DNA of 50,316 nt from Nanobdellota archaeon. Its GTDB lineage: Archaea; Nanobdellota; Nanobdellia; SCGC-AAA011-G17; ARS1403. The notes below the pieces were generated by a model. That model did no database searches. It was not told where the DNA came from and saw only the letters and a list, made by a program, of their open reading frames with translations. Below are positions 33,529 through 42,002 of this stretch, piece after piece. The stretch covers positions 38,341 through 88,656 of the forward strand of contig NZCA01000004.1 of NCBI GenBank assembly GCA_002688095.1. The letters are read 5' to 3'. Made by a program: the position numbers and the translations under genes. Within the stretch, counting starts at the first letter, position 1, and the number at the start of each line of letters is the position of its first letter.

Positions 33529-34084
33529 GTCCTATCAAATCAGCTGCACTTGCGCCAATTATAGCAGGTATGGATACTGCAGCGACTTGCTTATATATTA
33601 AAATTGCGGAAGAGTGGGCTGTAATCCCATATATGTATAATACAAAGAAAGTAACGGATAAAGCTACAATGTAAATCAAAGTTATTCTGGCCGGGATGAA
33701 AGATAAAAGTCTGATTTGTTTGACTTTTTTGAATCCAGCTGCATAAATGAAAATTAATCCAACTACATAAGCCACTATTAATAGCCAAGATGCTCGAGCT
33801 GTTGTTAAATTATCTGCAAAATGAGCGCCTTCTAAAAAAACAAAATGCGAGGTAACACCAATAAAAGAACCAATTAAAGCCTTGCCAAAATCTTTAACTG
33901 TTATTTTCTTTAAAGGAGAACCCTCCAAATCTTTTTTGATTTCTTCCAAATCTTCTTCTAGATCTTCATCAGAATCAGCTTGTTCACGTTCTCTTCTTAA
34001 AATAGAATCTAATTTTTTTTCAATTCTTTTTAAAATTGGGGGGGTGATTTTTTTCTTTTTGGAAGATTTCTTCTTTTTTGGCAT
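33521..34084 (-). CDS. DUF2391-like integral membrane protein
   Basis: 187 residues. The first 60 residues are basic and acidic coiled coil (KKKKSSKKKK, REREQADSDEDLEEDLEEIK), then four hydrophobic helices. The conserved FGKALIGSFIGVTSHFVFLE and the end VSIPAIIGASAADLIG are the pattern of DUF2391 membrane proteins of unknown function. The small helical gene follows with overlapping codons. It stands divergent from the barrel-like protein gene. Confidence 0.7.
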   Translation of the reverse strand: MPKKKKSSKKKKITPPILKRIEKKLDSILRREREQADSDEDLEEDLEEIKKDLEGSPLKKITVKDFGKALIGSFIGVTSHFVFLEGAHFADNLTTARASWLLIVAYVVGLIFIYAAGFKKVKQIRLLSFIPARITLIYIVALSVTFFVLYIYGITAHSSAILIYKQVAAVSIPAIIGASAADLIGHE

Positions 34085-34164
34085 GAAGGTAAATAGAGTG
34101 AGGAATTATTTAAATGTTTTTAAAGGAAAGATTTAAAAAAGCGTTTTTACTTTAAAGTAGTAAG

Positions 34165-34773
34165 ATGAGTAAAGCCAAGGTTATTGGAAGTTTAGCATTA
34201 TCAGCATTAGAACTAATTCCGACAGGCAGTGCCTTGGCCCAAAGTAAATTTTCTGGTTCTGTAGGTTTGGGGGGTTATTTTCCTTCTACCGAAGTTATGG
34301 GTAAGGGGGGGATTCCTTTTGGAGTGGATTTAAGAGGAGATCTTGGAAGAAAGAGGTTGGGTGTATGGGGTGGTCTTGCCTGGTTCGGAAAGACTAAAAA
34401 AAATAGAAGTGAATATAGATATAGGGGATTGGGAGACGGGGAAACGAGAGGTTCTCATTTATTGAGGATGAGTGGAGGTATAAGGGTAGGAAGTCCACTT
34501 AGTCATTTATGTTTTGGTGCATTTGGTGGAGAGCAAGATAATTATTTTGAAACAAGGGATTTGAGATGGGGTAGTTATGAGATAGATAGAGAGCATGATT
34601 TCAGTACATTTTATGGATTGACCGGGGGATTTAGTGTGGGTGGAAAATTTAAAGAAGGGGATCCTTATGGCTTATTTTTGAGAGGAGAATTTGACTATTT
34701 ATTACACAAAATGTATGATGAACCTGTATGGGGTGTAAAATTTAGTGCAGGTGTGAATTTTACTTCACCTTAA
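34165..34773 (+). CDS. Secreted beta-barrel-like protein
   Basis: 202 residues. Signal-peptide-like start (SLALSALELIPTGSALAQ, ending in ALAQ). The rest is Gly/aromatic-rich, with alternating strands (FSGSVGLGGYFPSTEV, LGVWGGLAWF, FYGLTGGFSVGGKF, YGLFLRGEFDYLL) and a last strand VWGVKFSAGVNF with terminal aromatic residues, as in outer-membrane beta-barrels of Gram-negative bacteria. Archaea of this group have no outer membrane, so a secreted or surface beta protein or a transferred bacterial gene is possible. Function not assigned. Confidence 0.55.
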   Translation: MSKAKVIGSLALSALELIPTGSALAQSKFSGSVGLGGYFPSTEVMGKGGIPFGVDLRGDLGRKRLGVWGGLAWFGKTKKNRSEYRYRGLGDGETRGSHLLRMSGGIRVGSPLSHLCFGAFGGEQDNYFETRDLRWGSYEIDREHDFSTFYGLTGGFSVGGKFKEGDPYGLFLRGEFDYLLHKMYDEPVWGVKFSAGVNFTSP

Positions 34774-35512
34774 AGTCTATACATACTCGAAATTTTTTTG
34801 GAGAGTATTGACCGACTTTCACAACTCTTAGAATTTGAGGTTTACATAAGAGTCTTATTTTTTCTATTGACTTTGAGGGGATGTCTTCCAACCTCTGGAA
34901 ATCGTAAAAATGGATAGTTCCGGAAGGTTTTAATTTTTTAATTGCTAGGTCTAGATAAGAAGCAGCGTCTCTGGGAAGGGGCATAATAATTCTGTCAAAT
35001 TTCTTTTTTATCTTTGGAATAACTTTGGAAACATCTCCTTGAAATAGTTTTACATTGGTTATTTTATTTAATTCTAAATTTTCTTGAGCAAATTTATGGG
35101 CTTTAGGATTTATTTCTATTGCATGAATTTCTTTAGCTGGAGAAAGTTTGGAGACAGTGATCGGATAAACCGCTATGCCTGAGAACATGATCAAAATTTC
35201 CTCTCCCTTTTTTACTAATTTAGAAATTCTTAATCTTTCGTTAGATAACCTTTGAGAAAAGTAAGTTTGATCTATATTTAATTTGAAAGTGCAATTATTT
35301 TCTTTATGTATGGTTGTTTTGGATTTTTTTCCTGCTAAGATTTTTGTTTTTTGTAATCGGTACTTACCATAATGGATTCCGGTTTTAACAACAACGGTTT
35401 CTAGATTTTTGAAGTTTTTTAATAATGTTCGGGCTACTTTTTTAGGTTGTTTAGTTTTTTCTGATAAAATAGCTATAGAACCAATAACATCAAAAGAGGA
35501 AGGGAGTTTCAT
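34760..35512 (-). CDS. Trm5/Met10-like tRNA methyltransferase
   Basis: 250 residues. N-terminal FDVIGSIAIL, substrate segment IDQTYFSQRLSNERLR, SAM-binding IMFSGIAVYPI and EINPKAHKFAQENLELN, and catalytic-type MPLPRDAASYLDLA match Trm5/Taw2 enzymes, which modify G37 next to the anticodon (m1G or wyosine-type). The normal Trm5 catalytic N is not obvious, and the protein is somewhat short. It overlaps the barrel-like gene tail to tail by 14 nt. Trm5 versus Taw2 cannot be decided here. Confidence 0.85.
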   Translation of the reverse strand: MKLPSSFDVIGSIAILSEKTKQPKKVARTLLKNFKNLETVVVKTGIHYGKYRLQKTKILAGKKSKTTIHKENNCTFKLNIDQTYFSQRLSNERLRISKLVKKGEEILIMFSGIAVYPITVSKLSPAKEIHAIEINPKAHKFAQENLELNKITNVKLFQGDVSKVIPKIKKKFDRIIMPLPRDAASYLDLAIKKLKPSGTIHFYDFQRLEDIPSKSIEKIRLLCKPQILRVVKVGQYSPKKFRVCIDFKVK

Positions 35513-35598
35513 AATCTTTTAAGAAATTGAGGGGTTATAAATTTTACCAAAAGATTTATATAATTTTGAGAGGTATTTTAGATAAAAAAGGTGACTTA

Positions 35599-36735
35599 AT
35601 GAAAGGTAAAACTCTAATTTTAAGCATATTTGTGTTCTTGGTTTTAAATGTGAGTGTTTTGGCTCAAGGTTTGTTTGATTATGGAAGGGGTTTTGGTGGA
35701 AGAAGTTCTGGATTTTCAAATCTAATCACGGATACTTTGGATTTTATTTTTGGCGGCATTGTAGAACCTTTGATGGATGCGGTTAGGTTTAATAATTTTC
35801 ATGCAGCGATTAAATTAGCTTTATGGATTATCCTTTATATTGTGTTAGCTTGGTTGGCGGGGAATTATTTTGGAGATAAAGTTCCTAAAAAATTATCAAA
35901 GGTGATTGCGGTGATTGCTGCGTTTATGGGTGTAGTTTTTATTCCCGAGAGATTATTAGAAGTTTTATTTAGAGATTTATTAGGTGGTCTTGTAGGATAC
36001 TTGTTATTTACCCTATTTATAGTACTACCCATATATTGGTTGTATAAATGGAGTAAGGATTCTGAGAATAGAACTGTGAATTTAGTGAGTGCAGGCGGAT
36101 TTTTCTTAATGATGAATTTTATTACCTATCTAAATAGAGAGGTGGTTTTTGAATTTAATTATGGCATTATGCATAATTTAGCAAGTACAACTGTGATGTT
36201 GGGTACTTTAGCAGCTTTAATTTTCTTTTTCCATAGATTGTTTAAAGGTTTAAAGAGCAAGGGTGGAGATGAAACTCCAACTAAGAAAAAAGAAGAAGAT
36301 AAGTTTGCAGGTGCAAAAGCTTTAGCTAATAAATTAGTAAATGAGCTTAATAAAATTGGGGAGCATCTAGATCAATTAAGTAATGACCCGGATGGTTTGG
36401 CTAATGATTTATCTAGACATCACAATCAACTAAATGTTATAAATAGGACCTTTATGACTCATTTAAATAGCGGGGTTCATAGATTGGAAAGCAATCTTAG
36501 TAAAGCAGATGCAAAGGATTTAGCTTCTGAAATAGTTCAAGAATATAATGATTTACATGATTCTGTAGAAAGATTTACCCCTGTTAGGAAGAACCTAGAT
36601 GCACATTTGAGAAGGTTGAGATCGAATCAACCCCTGGATCAAGGTTATTTTACAGATTTAATTGGGAAAATTGGAGAATTGGATTCTGAAATTAAACAAT
36701 TAGTGAAGTCTTTATTAAAAATTAATTCACTATAA
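35599..36735 (+). CDS. Polytopic membrane protein with cytoplasmic helical tail (tandem paralogue 1)
   Basis: 378 residues from ATG 35599, preceded by GGTGA 4 nt upstream; a TATA box lies at 35554-35563. Signal-like first helix (TLILSIFVFLVLNVSVLAQ), then about six membrane helices, followed by 130 residues of charged helical tail (LANKLVNELNKIGEHLDQLS). The helix order LALWIILYIVLAW, VIAVIAAFMGVVFIPE, LFTLFIVLPIYWLYK recurs in the next gene, so they arose by duplication. Family unknown. Confidence 0.7.
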   Translation: MKGKTLILSIFVFLVLNVSVLAQGLFDYGRGFGGRSSGFSNLITDTLDFIFGGIVEPLMDAVRFNNFHAAIKLALWIILYIVLAWLAGNYFGDKVPKKLSKVIAVIAAFMGVVFIPERLLEVLFRDLLGGLVGYLLFTLFIVLPIYWLYKWSKDSENRTVNLVSAGGFFLMMNFITYLNREVVFEFNYGIMHNLASTTVMLGTLAALIFFFHRLFKGLKSKGGDETPTKKKEEDKFAGAKALANKLVNELNKIGEHLDQLSNDPDGLANDLSRHHNQLNVINRTFMTHLNSGVHRLESNLSKADAKDLASEIVQEYNDLHDSVERFTPVRKNLDAHLRRLRSNQPLDQGYFTDLIGKIGELDSEIKQLVKSLLKINSL

Positions 36736-36774
36736 TAAAAAAATTTATAAAGGAAAGGCTATTATTTAAGAACA

Positions 36775-37905
36775 ATGGCAAAAAAGAGGTCTAGTAAAAG
36801 GGTTGCTTCAAGACGTGGAACTGCTTCTAAGAAGATACCCAATCCATTTAATTCTTTTTCATTTGGTAATATTAATTGGAGTGAAAAAAGTTTATTCATT
36901 GGATTATTATTAGTCTTAAGTGTAGTTGCATTTGGTAGTGGATCTGATATGAGTGCTGTGACTGGTGCATTTGCAGGAGTAACTGGGGCTGGTACTACAA
37001 AAGATATAACAACTGCGGTAAGTGATGTTTGGGGAATTGTAGATGGTCTGATAACACCTTTATTTGGTATTGTGGGTGCAACAGGAGGAGAACCAAATAC
37101 TTTAGTCATTAAATTAACTCTTATTATTGTATTATATTTGATCTTAAACATGGGATTAAAATCTATGTTTGACGGGAAAGGCAGTATTATTGCCGGTCTT
37201 ATTTCATTTTTAGCAATTGCCTTTGTGCCTGATAGTTTTATAACTCTTTATATTGGCAAGTTATTGCCTTCGATTGTAACGTTTATACTTAGTTTCTTAA
37301 TTATTTTTGTGGTACTATATTTAATCCACAAGATGTATCCAGAAACCAAATGGGGACATTTATTGAAAGGTTCTTTGTATGCAGTGGCACTTCAATTAAT
37401 CCTTATTTTAAAAACAGAGCTCCAAAGTGTCACAGAAGCAAGCTTGTTCGCAGGTATTTCAAAATGGGTCTTTATTGCTTTGATTACATACACCATCTTC
37501 AAACTATTATCCGAATTGGTCAAATTAGGAACCAGTAATAAGGAAATGGATTTAGGTAAAATTGGAGATGCAGCAAACAAACTTGGAAAGGGTGTAGATA
37601 CTGTAATGGGTATTCCAAGTAATACTAAAGCCGCTTATAGAGAAGGCAGATGGGGGGACAAAAGAGAAGTCCTAGCAGGTATTGAAGAATATGTTGATGG
37701 AGAAAAAACTAACCCTTCTTGGGCTGGTATGGTTGGATTCCTAAATAAGAAATTGGGAACTAAAGGTGAGAAAAGCATTTTAGACAAGTATGGTATGACT
37801 AAGAAAGACTTCGATAAATTTAAGAAGAAATTAGATAGAGCTCAAAAAAACCCTAAAATTCAGAGTCGAAATAGAAAACAAGACAAAAACAAAGCTTGGG
37901 GTTAA
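36775..37905 (+). CDS. Polytopic membrane protein (tandem paralogue 2)
   Basis: 376 residues. Basic N-terminus (MAKKRSSKRVASRRG) then a first hydrophobic helix and about five more, with the block order of its neighbour (LTLIIVLYLILN, LISFLAIAFVPD, SFLIIFVVLYLIHK). A soluble charged C-terminus of ~130 residues follows. An ATTTATAAAG-like TATA box lies about 25-30 nt before the ATG, so it has its own leaderless promoter. Pairs with the previous gene, perhaps as a two-subunit membrane assembly. Function unknown. Confidence 0.7.
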   Translation: MAKKRSSKRVASRRGTASKKIPNPFNSFSFGNINWSEKSLFIGLLLVLSVVAFGSGSDMSAVTGAFAGVTGAGTTKDITTAVSDVWGIVDGLITPLFGIVGATGGEPNTLVIKLTLIIVLYLILNMGLKSMFDGKGSIIAGLISFLAIAFVPDSFITLYIGKLLPSIVTFILSFLIIFVVLYLIHKMYPETKWGHLLKGSLYAVALQLILILKTELQSVTEASLFAGISKWVFIALITYTIFKLLSELVKLGTSNKEMDLGKIGDAANKLGKGVDTVMGIPSNTKAAYREGRWGDKREVLAGIEEYVDGEKTNPSWAGMVGFLNKKLGTKGEKSILDKYGMTKKDFDKFKKKLDRAQKNPKIQSRNRKQDKNKAWG

Positions 37906-38915
37906 AAGTCACCTAAGCCTTTTTGTTTATTTTTTTCTTTATTTTTTTTATATTTTTCTAATAAATTATTGATTCTATCTTCTGAAAAATCATGCTTAGT
38001 TACTAGAAGTTCTTTGATTTTAGTTTCGTCTATTTTCTTCCAAGATAATTGATAATTTTTCATGACTGGCATAGATTTGAATATAGCATAAATTTTTTTC
38101 CAGTCAAAATTGGTTTCTACTGTTTTGAATAAAGCATCAAATTTCTTGAATTGACTTACAAGGTTTAAAGATTTTTTAGGTCCTATTCCAGGAATCCCTT
38201 TAGGATTATAATCAGTTCCGGTTAAGATACCCATCACTATTAATTGGTCTTGATTTATGTTTAAATGTGATAAAACGTCTTTAAGTTCAATTAAATGGGG
38301 TTGGATATAAACGAAATTTCCTCCTGGAATCTTTCTAGTCTGAGATAAAGTTAGATTAGGAATTGTTCTAGGACAGCCATGGAGTAAACAATCAGCGTCT
38401 GAACTTGCAAATGCGTACAAATCCTTACGTTCAGTCATAAAAGCCCCTTGGGCGTCAGATTCACTTGGAGATTGGATTACAGGCAAGCCTAAAGCTTTAA
38501 TTAATTCTTTAGATTCTTGAATCATTTCGTTATCTAAATAAGTGGTTTGTTTAGAATATTTAGACATAGATTCAATATCTTGTTCTTTTCTAGCTTGTCT
38601 ATAAGACTCGTGAGCTTTTTCTTTTCGGTCTCTTCTAGCTTGTTGAGTGCCTGCTTTTAAGTCAGGGGGTTTTCCATCAAAGATAAAAGCTAATTTTATT
38701 CCTTTTTGCATTAAATTTAAACTTCTATGAAAAATTCCAGACAAATGAGAAGTTACATTTCCTGAAGAATCCATCAAAGGAGTGCCGTCTCTTTGTCTTA
38801 TACTAGATAAAAATTGATAGAGAACATTGGAAGCATCTACTCCAATCTTTTTATTCTTTAAGTCTTCCCATTCAATTGTTCTTACAGGCAAAATACCTGG
38901 TAGCTTTACTCCCAT
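37902..38915 (-). CDS. fen: Flap endonuclease FEN1
   Basis: 337 residues. N-terminal KKIGVDASNVLYQFLSSIRQ, internal FDGKPPDLKAG and the SESDAQGAF segment (a variant of EAEAQAA with Asp as second acid), SSDADCLLHG, and the helix-hairpin-helix GIPGIGPKKSLNLV. It cuts 5' flaps during Okazaki maturation and repair. The C-terminus QKGLGDF is a minimal PCNA-interacting box. The stop overlaps the membrane-protein gene by 4 nt in a converging arrangement. Its own ATG lies 82 nt from the divergent nuclease. Confidence 0.96.
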   Translation of the reverse strand: MGVKLPGILPVRTIEWEDLKNKKIGVDASNVLYQFLSSIRQRDGTPLMDSSGNVTSHLSGIFHRSLNLMQKGIKLAFIFDGKPPDLKAGTQQARRDRKEKAHESYRQARKEQDIESMSKYSKQTTYLDNEMIQESKELIKALGLPVIQSPSESDAQGAFMTERKDLYAFASSDADCLLHGCPRTIPNLTLSQTRKIPGGNFVYIQPHLIELKDVLSHLNINQDQLIVMGILTGTDYNPKGIPGIGPKKSLNLVSQFKKFDALFKTVETNFDWKKIYAIFKSMPVMKNYQLSWKKIDETKIKELLVTKHDFSEDRINNLLEKYKKNKEKNKQKGLGDF

Positions 38916-38997
38916 GTATAAATTAAAGAAAAAAAGAATTTTTAAAGGTATTCAAAAGATTTATATGTAACTTCTAATTTTTTTCAATTGAATAAAA

Positions 38998-39654
38998 GTG
39001 GTGATAAGGCAGATTGGTTTTGACCATAAAGGGGGTTGGTACCATTATCGGATTCATACATTGAAGACAAGTGAGTTATGTAAAGATCGGTTGTTTGAAT
39101 TAAGACAATTTTTAGAAGAAATGTTCAAGGATTGTCCGCATCACTATTTCCAAAGGGGACCCCGGAGTTCTACTTTAAAATTTAAATTAGATAATTTGGA
39201 TTTGAAACATGTTAAAAACCACGATTTATGTGATTGGACTTCTCATGGGTTAGAACAAAATAGGAGTATATATAAAACAGCACATAGTAAAGTGCAAGTA
39301 TTTATGCTGGAAAATGACGATAAGACTATTGCTGTTGAGATTCCTTTATGGTTAAAGCCGGAGGAAGTAGAATTTTATCAAAGTTTGTTTAAAACCAACG
39401 AACCTTTAACAGGGCATATTGATTTATTGAGAATTGAAGGGAATAAGATTTGGGTTTTAGATTATAAACCTAAAGCAAGATTAGAGAAGTTTGCGGCTAC
39501 TCAAATTTATTTTTATGCTTTGATGTTGAGTAAAAGGATTAAGATTCCATTAGAAAAGTTTAGATGTGGTTATTTTGACGACCAGGATTGTTATTTGTTT
39601 AGACCAGATGAATGTTCTATTCCTAAAATGAAGAATATTTCGGATTTCTGTTAG
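38998..39654 (+). CDS. PD-(D/E)XK nuclease family protein
   Basis: 218 residues from GTG 38998 (a second GTG follows directly). C-terminal motif GHIDLLRIEGNKIWVLDYKPKA contains the D and D-x-K residues of PD-(D/E)XK nucleases, and FAATQIYFYALML supplies the Q-Y motif of the RecB/Cas4-like group. The N-terminal half holds two CxxHH/CxW-like patches (KDCPHHYF, HDLCDW). It lies between FEN1 and PolB, so repair or replication is likely. Cas genes and CRISPR arrays are absent. Overlaps the PolB stop by 4 nt. Confidence 0.75.
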   Translation: MVIRQIGFDHKGGWYHYRIHTLKTSELCKDRLFELRQFLEEMFKDCPHHYFQRGPRSSTLKFKLDNLDLKHVKNHDLCDWTSHGLEQNRSIYKTAHSKVQVFMLENDDKTIAVEIPLWLKPEEVEFYQSLFKTNEPLTGHIDLLRIEGNKIWVLDYKPKARLEKFAATQIYFYALMLSKRIKIPLEKFRCGYFDDQDCYLFRPDECSIPKMKNISDFC

Positions 39655-41948
39655 AAATTAGATAAAGAACTTTGTTTATTGCCTTTTAATAATTCTTCAA
39701 AATTTTTGTTAAAAAATACCAGGACAGAATCAGCTATGGGTTGAATCTGTTTTTTTATGTAATGGTCGTAATCTATTTTATGTTTGAGTTTTTGGGTAGG
39801 TTCGGGACCATCTTCGGTAATGACATATTCAATTATGTTCGAGTCCATCTTGTCTAATTTTTGTGCGGCTTTGACGTGTTGGGCATTTATTGCATAGGAC
39901 TTTAGGTCTTTTCTTATGGCTTTTCTATAAATCAATAAATCATCATATTTGCCTTTTCTAATATCTTCTACGAATTTTTTTATGTAGTTTGTAACTGTTT
40001 TTTTATGGAAAATTAAATCTAATAATTCTTTTTGAAATTTTTTAGACAAGTCTGTCCAATCTCGTCTTCTAGATTCTAAACCGGTAAATTCTATTTTTTC
40101 TTTTCCATCTTTGATTAATAATCCAGCATAACGTTTTTTAGCTCCAGTTTCAGAACCTCTGACGTGGGGCATCAAGAACATCTTGAAAACCTTTTCAAAT
40201 TCTAATTCTAAATAATTCTCGGAATTATATTTTTCTTTAATGTGTTTATCAAAGAAAGAATTGATGTCTTTAGCTAGTTTTTCTCCTAGTTTTTGAGACT
40301 TTTCATAAGAATCTATTTTTGAATTAATAAAAACAGAATCTGTATCAGAGTAAATAACTTTGTAGCCTTTTTCTTCTATTTTTTTGGCAGTTAGTTTTAT
40401 TAATTCTTGACCAGATTGGGTGATGGCGTTAGCCATGTCTGTGTTAAAAAATCTAAAAGAAGGGTTAGCCATAACTCCAAAGAAAGAATTTAATAAAATC
40501 TTGATAGCATATCTTGTTAATTCATCTTTTTGTTTTGCTACTTTTTCACGTTCTTTCATTAAAACTTCAATGATTTCAGGTAATAAGGCTGAGTTTCTTT
40601 TGAAAGCAGCTTTATTAGGTGCTATGATGTAACTTTTACCTTTTTTCTTTCCTACAAAAGCCAAAGGGTCAATATTGAAAGTTCTTATGATAGAAGGGTA
40701 TAGTGATTTAAAATCTAAGACTAAAAGATTTTCATATATCCCTGGAAGGGAATCCATAACATAGCCTCCGGTTATAGGAGATTCTTTTCTATGGAAAGTG
40801 GAAGAAGGGGCTGCTATTTGATTTTCTCTTAGTTTTCTTAAGTATAAGGAATCAAAAGAAGCTATGGAAGCACTTACACGATTTAAAGGCATACCTGTAA
40901 GAATAGACCTATGGATTGTTAAATCTAAAACTTTTGTTTTATCTAAAATATCTATAACTAGTTTGGAATCTTTTAAATTGTAAGCAATTAGTTTTTTAGG
41001 ATCTTTTTTGTAGAATTTTTCTATTTCCTGTCCTTTATTGTAATCGTCTATTAACTTATCCTGTTTAAGGAAATGTTTAGCTGCTGTAGAGAGTTTGTAA
41101 TTTTCTAATTGAATGAATGAACTCCTGATTAGATCTATAGCATCTAAAGCAACCCTTCCTTGAAAATCTGCTTTGGAAGTTCTAAAAAAGTCTTGTTCTA
41201 GTTGTAATTTACATTGTTGTTCGGTTCGACCCAAAACAAAAGGAATTTTGTGTTCTTTGAATTTTTCTTTTAAGAAATTTAAATCGAAATCTATGAAATT
41301 CCAGCCAGTTAAAATATCTGGGTCTTCATCTAAAATGATTTCTTGGAATTTTCCTAGTAAATCTTCTTCTGTTTTGAAACTTAAAGTACTTGGAACTTTT
41401 TTATTTGAAACTAGTAAAGAAGTTTGGAATTTTTTAGAATAAATAGAGAGGGAATAAAGGTCTTCTGCGTTTTTGGAAGTTTCAATATCTATAGAAAAGA
41501 CTTTTAATTTGGGATCAAAAGGAGAAGTCGGAGATAAGGTGGGTTCGTGATAAATTCTATCTATAATACCTGAGTCTTCGTAATCTCTATTTGGGATTTC
41601 TATAAAAGTTTTAATTTGATGGTCTATTAGGAATCTTTGGGGAAATCTAATATCTGCTTCATAGCATTCTACATCTTCTTTTTCTAAGTATTTTCTCAAT
41701 TTAGGGACTTCTGCAGGTAAATCTACTAAGACTTGGACTAATTTTTCCCCTTTGAAATTTTTGAATTTGGAAGCTTTGGAAGTATATTCCTTAGGTAAGT
41801 GTTTAGCATCTGAAGATTTAATGTAGAAGTAAGGTTGGTAGGAATTTAAAGTTAAAAAAGATTGAGAATTTTCTAGTTTTCCAAATAATAAAATCGTAGG
41901 CTTGTTGTTAATGATTTTATAAGTTTGATAAAGTATATAGCCTTTCAT
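39651..41948 (-). CDS. polB: DNA polymerase B (family B)
   Basis: 765 residues. Exonuclease motifs VFSIDIETS, NFIDFDLNFL and YNLKDSKLV (Exo I-III) and polymerase motifs DFKSLYPSIIRTFN, ILLNSFFGVM and IYSDTDSVF (A, B, C) are all intact, so it should copy DNA and proofread. C-terminal LSNF with QSSLSNF is a PIP-like box. The N-terminal domain is normal and no intein is present although motif sites in PolB are common hosts. No viral features; it is the main replicative candidate here. Confidence 0.96.
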   Translation of the reverse strand: MKGYILYQTYKIINNKPTILLFGKLENSQSFLTLNSYQPYFYIKSSDAKHLPKEYTSKASKFKNFKGEKLVQVLVDLPAEVPKLRKYLEKEDVECYEADIRFPQRFLIDHQIKTFIEIPNRDYEDSGIIDRIYHEPTLSPTSPFDPKLKVFSIDIETSKNAEDLYSLSIYSKKFQTSLLVSNKKVPSTLSFKTEEDLLGKFQEIILDEDPDILTGWNFIDFDLNFLKEKFKEHKIPFVLGRTEQQCKLQLEQDFFRTSKADFQGRVALDAIDLIRSSFIQLENYKLSTAAKHFLKQDKLIDDYNKGQEIEKFYKKDPKKLIAYNLKDSKLVIDILDKTKVLDLTIHRSILTGMPLNRVSASIASFDSLYLRKLRENQIAAPSSTFHRKESPITGGYVMDSLPGIYENLLVLDFKSLYPSIIRTFNIDPLAFVGKKKGKSYIIAPNKAAFKRNSALLPEIIEVLMKEREKVAKQKDELTRYAIKILLNSFFGVMANPSFRFFNTDMANAITQSGQELIKLTAKKIEEKGYKVIYSDTDSVFINSKIDSYEKSQKLGEKLAKDINSFFDKHIKEKYNSENYLELEFEKVFKMFLMPHVRGSETGAKKRYAGLLIKDGKEKIEFTGLESRRRDWTDLSKKFQKELLDLIFHKKTVTNYIKKFVEDIRKGKYDDLLIYRKAIRKDLKSYAINAQHVKAAQKLDKMDSNIIEYVITEDGPEPTQKLKHKIDYDHYIKKQIQPIADSVLVFFNKNFEELLKGNKQSSLSNF

Positions 41949-42002
41949 TCATTTTAGAATAGAGAAGATAGGTTTAAATAAGTTTTTAAGATTAAGAAAA
42001 GT

